Assembly: GCF_000203815.1 (NCBI RefSeq)
Contig: NW_004457695.1
Location: 1,486,054-1,550,053 of the forward strand
Reading direction: 5' to 3'
Length of the DNA stretch: 64,000 bases
Source of the DNA: Cavenderia fasciculata
Taxonomy: Eukaryota; Evosea; Eumycetozoa; Acytosteliales; Cavenderiaceae
The notes beneath the pieces are model-generated. The model searched no databases. It was not told the DNA's origin and was given only the letters and a program-made list of their open reading frames with translations. The position numbers were made by a program, and so were the translations under genes. The stretch's first letter is position 1. Each line of letters begins with the position of its first letter. Of the stretch, positions 57,218 to 64,000 are shown one piece after another.

Positions 57218-58773
57218 TAACTTTAAATCTTTTCAAAAGAATTTCATTGTCTTGATTTTGTAACATACAAAAATGATTTGGAGGGATTTCATTTTGCATT
57301 AACCAACCAAGGAACCCATGACTTGGTTTTGATACTAACATTTCTTGAAATGTATTGGGAAGCATTGTAAATAACATTTGTGCAAACAATACAACCTCTT
57401 GTTCTTTTTGAGGGATAATATCTTGACCATTCAATACTTGGATACTTTCCAGACGAGGGTTGTGTAGAGCCATTGATTCTACTACTTTTTGGTCTCTTTT
57501 GGCCACCCAATTTTGAATTCCCTTGCAACTGGTGAATACTAGGTTCTCAAGATTTGGTAGGAATGGTAGATACAATGACATGTCTGTATAGTCAACCGAG
57601 AGAGTTGTCAAATTGAGTATGGGTTGTGTTGGAACCTTCCAAATGAGATTAACAAATTTGAGGTATGAAATAAATGGTCCTTGATTGAGATGAAATGAAA
57701 CTAATTGATTGTGAAGGGGTGGAATTGGAAAAGGTGATTCTTTATCACGAGATCTTGGTATTTCACATTCATAGATAATTGAAATAGATGTGATATTTTG
57801 ATTTTCCAATACAGAGAGCAATTCAGATCCAAGTAAATCATTGATCTCTAGAGATCTTAATAAAGTTGTTTTCGAGATAAAATTGATCAATGTCTGACTT
57901 GGAGATCGAATTGTGGCTTGACCACCGGTCAACATAAAGGAAATTTCGTCCATCTCGAAATCGATCACTCTAGTATTCATTGAGCAACAGAGGTTGGTGA
58001 GGTTGGGCAATTTTAAAAGTAAAGGAAAATTAAAATCTGGTTCTATATTTCGAAGAGTAATTGATGACAAAAGTGGAAAGTTGAATGATGAAAAGATAGT
58101 TGATCCAATCGACTCTGAAACTAATGGAGTTGTTGTTAATGTTGTTGTTGTTGTTGTTGTTGAATTAATCTTGTTTAGATTCAATGATAGAGAGGTCAGT
58201 GTAGAGGATACTTGTTTGATAAATATTGTCACACCTTCATGTTCCCAAGAATCTCTGATTGGTTGTGCAATCACCAGTTCTTGTAATTCTTTAAATGACT
58301 TTGTATCAAGTAGTTTGTACACTACACGGTCAAAATGGGCTGAATGTTTGTAGGTCAGCTTGCGAAGCGATCCACCTTGTTCGGTGATCAGTTTGAATAG
58401 TCCCAATCTCTCTGGTAATGCGTCGTGGTCACATATGGCGAGATGTGTTACATTTGAGAACATAGAGTAAGCAGCAGCACTATTTACACCCATCAAATTG
58501 TCGAATGGGTTATTAAAATAGGAGTTTTGTGAAGCTCTATTATTATCTTTTACATTAAATGAAGATTTTATCCTAGAAATGTGTTTTAAAAATACAACAC
58601 CGATTCTCAATCTTATAAAGATATTCAAAGGCTGATCCCTTGTCTAGTATCTTTCTAAAGATATATTGATCAGAGAATTCTTTTGAAATGAGTGCAAACC
58701 ATCTCCAACATACAGTTGCCATTTCAATCATTTCACGTTGATAGAATGTCTTTGCATATTTTGCCTTCCACAT
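57213..58773 (-). CDS. F-box/LRR-like protein, with an unusual junction
   Basis: Two overlapping frames make one product: 58773-58573 (F-box half: EMIEMATVCWRWFALISKEF) and 58628-57213 (irregular LRRs: MFSNVTHLAICDHDALPERL, LPNLTNLCCSMNT, LLRSLEINDLLGSELL, LPNLENLVFTSCKG). A 28-nt GT-AG segment at 58611-58584 (GTGTTG to TTCTAG) would join them in frame, but it is far shorter than other introns here, so a frameshift or sequence error is as likely. In-frame residues upstream of the first ATG (SLPHRIEGLIIKHMWK) look like the F-box start, so the true start or a first exon may lie beyond 58773 (a CTATAG acceptor is at about 58818). Likely an SCF adaptor if functional. Confidence 0.6.
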
Positions 58774-59221
58774 ATGCTTTATAATAAGTCCCTCTATTCT
58801 ATGTGGTAATGATATAGCTATAGTTATTGTTGTTATTGTTTTTGTCTCTTTTGTTGTTTTACAAAAGAGACATATAGATAAATAGATAGATAGATAGATA
58901 AAAAAAAATATTTGTTATCTCTGCAAGACAACCAACTACAAGAATGAATTAAAAAAGTAAGTCCGTCCATTTTATACCACAAGCTTTTCTTCCATTCATT
59001 GAACTATAATGAAGCTAACATAGCTATCTATCTATGTACATGTATTCATATTTAAGATTTAATTAAACTAGTAAATAAATAAAATAATTTTGTTGTTCAA
59101 AAAAAAATTGAAAGTTGAAGTTTGATCAAGTCACGAATTCATTCAATTTAAATTAATATCCTTTTCACGTATACAGATATATTAATATTTATATATTTGT
59201 ATTATATTTAGAAGTTGAAAG
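58774..59221. other. Divergent intergenic region
   Basis: About 450 bp between the F-box/LRR gene and the rhomboid gene; GATA run at about 58880-58900. May contain the missing first exon of the F-box gene. Confidence 0.45.
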
Positions 59222-60619
59222 ATGATAATGTCAAGATCACTTTCAAAAGTAGTCAATACTACTGCTACTACACACTGCTATGGAGCTAGATTGATTAGTA
59301 GTAACTTCTCTTCTTCTGTGAATAGAGCATCATCAACATTTACCACATCATCACCATCGTCATCATTTACAACATCTTCATCTACATCTTTATCATCAAC
59401 ACTTTTAAAGAATCATCATACTATTTGTAACAATATATCAAGTAATAGAATTCAACCATCATCATTGATGATCAATAGTTATAGTCATCGTCAAAGATAC
59501 AACTTTAATTTATCAACAAAAACAACATCAAATCAAAGATATAATTATAGTAGTAGTAGTAATACAAATCAACAACAACAAAATAATAATAATAATCTAA
59601 CAACAAAAAATATCGATAATAATGGACAAGAAAAGAATCATGATAGATTCTATAATCAAGAAGATATAACCGATAGATTAAACAATCATTTTAATAGAAA
59701 ACAACAAAGAAGAATATTATTTGCAAGTGGTGGTAGTTTATTATTAATATCAAGTATTGGTATTGTTGGCGGTAATAACAATAACTCTAACAATGAAGGA
59801 GGAATGTTTTCAAATTTACAAATTAAAGAGAGTTGGAAGGTATTGGGAACGATTATAGCAATCAATGGCATTATTTATTTACTACTTCAAAACCCAGCAT
59901 TCTTTGCAAAGTATGGGTCACACTTTTTGTGCTCAGTGTCCAATGTCACGAGTCACCCACTCTGTCTGGTACTCTCCAACTTTAGTCATCTCCAACCACT
60001 CCACTTTCTTTTTAACATGGTTGGTTTGTGGTCGTTTGGACAGAGTGCACACGACTATATGGGTACACTGCCCTTTTTAGCGTTGTACATGGGTGGTGGT
60101 ATGGTAGGCTCAATGAGCAGTATCATACAAAAGTTGATTGTACGTGACTTTGGTATACCATCCATTGGTGCAAGTGGTTGCATCTTGTCGGTGGTTGCCG
60201 CCAGCATCATGTTTGAACCAACCAATCGAGTGTCACTCATCTTCTTCCCATTTGCCTCGTTTGAGAGTCAGTATGTGCTGTGGGCACTCATGGCCTTTGA
60301 CGCACTCGGTATTGCCTTTCTCAGTCGTTGGACAGGTTGGGATCATAGCTGTCACTTGGGTTCGATGATTGCTGGTGTCGCCATTGCCGACTCGTATCGC
60401 TACAAAGCACGTTTCCAACACTTTACAGGTACCGGAAAGACATGGGTCAAGGACAAATTCACCTATGAAGGCTCGTTCAAGGACGGTGCCATGGATGGCA
60501 GAGGCGCACTCCACAGAATCCCCGAAAACGATGTATACAAGGGGACTTTTGTTGACAATCAATTTGTTCGTGGTCTATTGGTTCGTAATGGTGAAACTTT
60601 TAATGTTGAAAGAAGATAA
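59222..60619 (+). CDS. Mitochondrial-type rhomboid protease with C-terminal MORN-like tail
   Basis: Single exon, 465 aa. The first ~140 residues are Ser/Thr/Asn-rich, start MIMSRSLSKVVN with Arg and no acidic residues early on, suiting a mitochondrial presequence. From about residue 158 hydrophobic segments alternate with rhomboid motifs: LSNFSHLQPLHFLFNMVGLW, YMGGGMVGS, the catalytic Ser in IGASGC near 315 and the His in DHSCHLGS near 375 (usual forms GASGA and HLGG). This fits the PARL/Rbd1 group, inner-membrane proteases of mitochondria. After the last membrane segment the protein carries FTYEGSFKDGAMDGRGALHR and DVYKGTFVDN, two MORN-type repeats, not part of known PARL proteins. The rhomboid half is strikingly G+C-rich compared with the N-terminal half. 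The second Met (codon 3) could also be the start. Confidence 0.85.
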   Translation: MIMSRSLSKVVNTTATTHCYGARLISSNFSSSVNRASSTFTTSSPSSSFTTSSSTSLSSTLLKNHHTICNNISSNRIQPSSLMINSYSHRQRYNFNLSTKTTSNQRYNYSSSSNTNQQQQNNNNNLTTKNIDNNGQEKNHDRFYNQEDITDRLNNHFNRKQQRRILFASGGSLLLISSIGIVGGNNNNSNNEGGMFSNLQIKESWKVLGTIIAINGIIYLLLQNPAFFAKYGSHFLCSVSNVTSHPLCLVLSNFSHLQPLHFLFNMVGLWSFGQSAHDYMGTLPFLALYMGGGMVGSMSSIIQKLIVRDFGIPSIGASGCILSVVAASIMFEPTNRVSLIFFPFASFESQYVLWALMAFDALGIAFLSRWTGWDHSCHLGSMIAGVAIADSYRYKARFQHFTGTGKTWVKDKFTYEGSFKDGAMDGRGALHRIPENDVYKGTFVDNQFVRGLLVRNGETFNVERR

Positions 60620-61255
60620 AAGAGAGAAAAAAAGAGAAAAGAGAAAATAATAAATACTTTTTTTTTTTTTTTTTAATTTATATATACCTTTATTATTGTT
60701 CTTTTTCTTTCATCTATCTACACACAACCAAACATTACTTTTTTATTATTTTATTCTTTATTCTCTTTACAAAGAGGGGGAGGAGGAGAGATACAGAATA
60801 GTATAATAAAAAAATAATGATGGAGTGTTTGAAAACATTGCTTGTTGATGATTGCTTGGTCTTGTGATCATCTATATGCTTTTGTTGATAGATATATAAC
60901 CCTGGCCCTTACTCCAAAAAATGTGGGTCCTGTGCTGAATCGTACATGGTTAAATGGTTATATATGTTCGGGGGGCTTGAAACGATCGAAGAAGTTGACT
61001 TGATATACTAGTATTAATTAAATAAAAATGTTGCAACGGGGGACGAATGGAAAAGAGAACTACATGGCAATTGTATGATTTCTGCAGAAATAGGAGGATG
61101 TGAGTATAGTATAGCAAACAGTTCAAAAAAGATAAAGTATTTCTAAAAATATATTAAAAAAAATGAGAACACTTCATTTTCTTATGGAAATTGAGGGGGA
61201 AAGAAAAAATAATTTAAAACATACAAAATATATTTGGTTGATGGACATATATAAA

Positions 61256-61297
<42 letters not shown>

Positions 61298-61306
61298 TCT
61301 GTTTAG
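60620..61306. other. Intergenic region
   Basis: About 690 bp. Contains a T run at 60658-60674, an unassigned higher-complexity stretch at 60895-61110, and a long (TA)n run at about 61258-61293 just before the next gene. No gene or RNA recognised. Confidence 0.5.
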
Positions 61307-63598
61307 ATGAATATCAAATGTAAAATATGTGGATCAGAGGAATCAACTAGTATTTGGGAATTTAGAGAACATGGTATCAACAAATGTATTCCGATGATTG
61401 AAAAGTACTTTGGTTTGAATCAACAACCAAAAGAAGAAGAACAAGAAGAGAAAGATAGTATAAAGAAAAGAAAGACAAGAAAAGAATGTGAAATCATTGA
61501 TACTACAATAGTGAAAAAGATAAAGAGTAGTAGTAGTGGTGGTACATCTACAACAATAACATTTCAAAACATTATAAATGTGCCATTTGTGAGAATGGTT
61601 ATATTCAATCATGTTGGTCAACTATCAAGACTTTTAAAGGCAAACAACTCGGGAGTCGGTCGTAGTATGAAAGGAAAGGATATAATCAAGATACCACATT
61701 TTGGAATGATTACTAAATTTGGGATGCCATGGAACTTTATTAAACATTATCTACCACCAACTGATAAAGTACTCGTTAAACGAAGACATTATGTTATGAG
61801 TCAATATTGTGCAAATCAAAATGCAACGTTGGGAACACTCCAACATCTTTTAGAATGGTCTAAAGATTACGATCCACTTGATCCCTTGGAAGAATGTCAT
61901 TTAGAATTGGTCCAAAATGTAGCAAGGGCTGGACACGTTGATATTTTGACCCTCCTTTTAGATAGGTTCCCATACCTTGATTTGAATGGATTCAGTTCAA
62001 TGCGAGGTGCTGCAAAGAATGGGCACTTGGATATGGTTTGCCTCCTTTCTAAAAAAAAAGATTTCAAACTAATTTGTGAATCTGCAATGTATGAAGCTGC
62101 TTCCAATGGACGCTTAAAGATCGTCAAAGTATGTATACATAAAGACAAACAACATCAATCATATTATTATTATTCTTACCAATCCAATTTAGTTTTTACA
62201 TTTCGATTGCAAAACAGAATGTAGTGAGGATGACCTTAATGGTGCAGCTAAAAATGGTCATTTAGATACTCTTAGATGGTTATATCATAGATATTGTGGT
62301 GATTATAGTGGTGGTGGTGGTGGGTTATCGGCAAAAACTTTTGATAAGGCATCAAAGAATGGTCATTTAGCAACTGTACAATGGTTGACCTACATGAAAA
62401 CAAGGTGCTCGGAAAAGGCTATTGATAGGGCATCCCAGAATGGTCATTTACATATTTTACGTTATTTACATTCGAATAATATTTTTGATTCAACGACGGA
62501 TGCTATGGATAATTCAACCAAAATAGAAATAACAAAATTCCTTCACTACAATATGTATGAAGGAGCAACAACCAATGCAATGGATAATGCTGCATCTTTA
62601 GGTTTACTGGAAATTGTACAATTTCTTCATGAGTATCGTACTGAAGGGTGCAGTACCCAAGCCATGACCCTAGCCGCAAAGAATGGCCATCTTGATGTTG
62701 TAAAGGTATGTAAATAGTCAAATTCACTCTGTGTAGACACACTCTTTTCCAATTTAAATATCAACTTTATAATTGTTTCACTCAGTTTTTATATACAAAT
62801 AGACCACAAGATAGATCTACTAGGGAGGCATTGAACAAGGCAATCAAAAAAGGTCACAGAGACATTGAAATCTATCTAACATCTGGTGATGATGAATTGT
62901 TCGATATTACCCTAGATTTTGACATTAGATATGTAATCCAAAAAGGTAGAATGGATCTCATCACATTGTATGAAAGAAGATATCTTCAAGAATCATTAGA
63001 TGCTCAAGAAATGTATCTTGCAGCTTCTCATGGTCAACTTGAAGTACTCAAAGTAACTTTTAATTAACTTTGGAGTGATGATTGTGTAACAAACCATTAA
63101 TTTGTTAATTGTTTTTTTCTTAAAGTTTCTTCAATCTATTTTAAATTTAGATCCTATCCCATCTAATATTATGGACATTGCATCTACCAAAGGATATCTT
63201 GAAATAGTTAAAGTATGAACAAAATTAATTATTATTATTTTGTAAAACTAATATTTTTTTTAATTTAATTAAATTAGTATTTACATTTTGAATGTAATAG
63301 TAAATGTACAATTGAATCAATGAATGGAGCAGCAATTTACGGTCATTTGAATGTAGTTAGATTTCTAGCAGAGAACAGGTCAGAGAAATGCTCAGACAAG
63401 GCATTAGAATGTATTGGAGAATATCCAAACTATCAAGTCATCGAATACATCTTGTCCAACAAGTTGATCCCAAAAAAAAACATTTTATCTGGACCATTCA
63501 TTCAGGCCATGAGATATGATAATGGCCAAACATACAAATATTATGAAACCCTAGAAATGGTTGATCACTATTACAACAACGACTCTTCCTCTTCCTAA
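61307..63598 (+). CDS. Ankyrin-repeat protein, five exons
   Basis: Exons 61307-62128, 62193-62705, 62786-63052, 63126-63212 and 63278-63598, all phase 0 with GT-AG introns of 64-80 nt, give 669 aa. The N-terminus has C-x2-C (CKICGS) and H-x4-C spacing that could be a small zinc site, then a Lys-rich linker, then the head seen in the gene at 45-47 kb (VRMVIFNHVGQLSRL, KGKDIIKIPHFGMI, MPWNFIKHYLPP, ANQNATLGTLQHLLEW). Ankyrin repeats follow (AARAGH, AAKNGHLDMV, EGATTNAMDNAASLGLLEIVQFLHEYRTEG). Every intron falls right after the V/L-K of a repeat and the next exon opens with F/Y-L. Likely a protein-binding scaffold of unknown partner. Confidence 0.85.
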
Positions 63599-63668
63599 TA
63601 CCCTCACTAGTATAATACCATCACTCTATTAGATTAGATGTTTTAAATATTTTATTATAATTTTATTT

Positions 63669-64000
63669 TTATTGATCAGAATCAGAATCAGAATCACTAT
63701 CGGTAGCGGCATCTTCATCTTCATCACCAACCTTTTTCTTGTTAAAATTCTTCTTTTTGTTCTTTTTCAAAGTTGGATCGTTTGATTGACCTTGTGGAGC
63801 CTCGACACCAAATGCAGTTTGGATCGACTTGAAACGACGAGTGTTTACAACACGTGGAGTAACATTTTCAGAGCCAATGGCCAACAAGTAGGGAGAAGAG
63901 CTGAAAAAGGAGAGAGAAAAGACTTGCTCACCAATGTTTCTAGTTTCCATGAGCTTGGGTGTTCCCTTGGCAGACATGTCCCACAACTTGACAGTCTCAT
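63669..64000 (-). CDS. pwp1: PWP1 WD40 protein (C-terminal part, cut by window edge)
   Basis: The open frame enters from the right edge (ETVKLWDMS, a WD40 blade end) and runs 110 residues to a stop at 63669. The last blade reads PKLMETRNIGEQVFSLSFFSSSPYLLAIGSE, then VVNTRRFKSIQTAFG and an acidic/Lys-rich tail with a terminal Asp/Ser repeat (DSDSDSDSDQ). This ending matches Periodic tryptophan protein 1, a nucleolar WD40 protein of ribosome biogenesis and rDNA chromatin. The 63986 ATG is internal; the true start lies outside the window. Confidence 0.78.
   Translation of the reverse strand, partial: ETVKLWDMSAKGTPKLMETRNIGEQVFSLSFFSSSPYLLAIGSENVTPRVVNTRRFKSIQTAFGVEAPQGQSNDPTLKKNKKKNFNKKKVGDEDEDAATDSDSDSDSDQ

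Noticed and set aside
1-64000. CRISPR arrays, bacterial operons, riboswitches, rRNA and spliceosomal snRNA genes
   Set aside because: Looked for and not seen; the window is eukaryotic nuclear DNA and no typical snRNA or rRNA ends were recognised.

Overview
The window is nuclear DNA of a dictyostelid social amoeba. The signs are A+T-rich spacers, short A/T-rich GT-AG introns (about 65-110 nt), Asn/Gln/Ser/Thr homopolymers inside ordinary proteins, large families of degenerate ankyrin-like and F-box/LRR proteins, tRNA genes flanked by retroelement debris, and orthologues of amoebal genes (PTEN, NcfA/p67phox, Integrator subunit 14, synaptojanin-like phosphatase). The ankyrin-family expansions would suit a Cavenderia/Heterostelium-like lineage, but the species cannot be fixed from sequence alone.

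Layout. 1-1849 (-): N-terminal part of a Sac1 + inositol 5-phosphatase protein cut by the left edge. 2667-4403 (+): Integrator subunit 14. 6300-7184 (+): coiled-coil protein. 8303-10090 (+): NADPH-oxidase activator NcfA. 10228-11451 (-): palmitoyl-protein thioesterase of PPT2 type in four exons. 12521-15622 (+): C2H2 + degenerate JmjC protein in three exons. 16111-17613 (+): PTEN in four exons, one of 18 nt. 17747-19683 (+): BRCT + family X DNA polymerase in three exons.

19.7-33.7 kb is an accessory zone: two tRNA-His, one tRNA-Gln, one tRNA-Phe, a decayed copy of PTEN, a whole-looking Skipper-like chromovirus (22948-28533) just downstream of tRNA-Phe, a large F-box/LRR-like gene (29175-31925), and GC-rich coding-like debris that may be the 3' end of a tRNA-targeting LINE.

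33727-35102 (-): DXO/RAI1 decapping nuclease in four exons. 35-43.8 kb (-): tandem array of four ankyrin-like paralogues, two intact (887 and 891 aa), one broken and one fragment. A broken TMEM151-like gene (+) and a seven-exon ankyrin gene (-) follow. 47.7-48.1 kb: F-box fragment. 48437-49483 (-): secreted alpha/beta hydrolase. 50699-54404 (-): PIG-O. 55.4-56.9 kb (+): cluster of small secreted Cys-rich proteins. 57213-58773 (-): F-box/LRR gene. 59222-60619 (+): mitochondrial-type rhomboid with a MORN tail. 61307-63598 (+): five-exon ankyrin gene. 63669-64000 (-): C-terminal part of PWP1, cut by the right edge.

The genes do not form one pathway. Single-copy housekeeping genes sit in blocks separated by a tRNA/retroelement zone and by fast-evolving family clusters. 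Three neighbours or near-neighbours act on phosphoinositides or signalling (synaptojanin-like, NcfA, PTEN), but nothing in the sequence shows co-regulation. No CRISPR array, bacterial operon or obviously new multi-gene system was found. The most unusual items are the pseudo-JmjC protein, the PTEN microexon and its nearby decayed copy, the rhomboid-MORN fusion, the tRNA-His pair with its conserved upstream motif, and the tandem ankyrin-like array.
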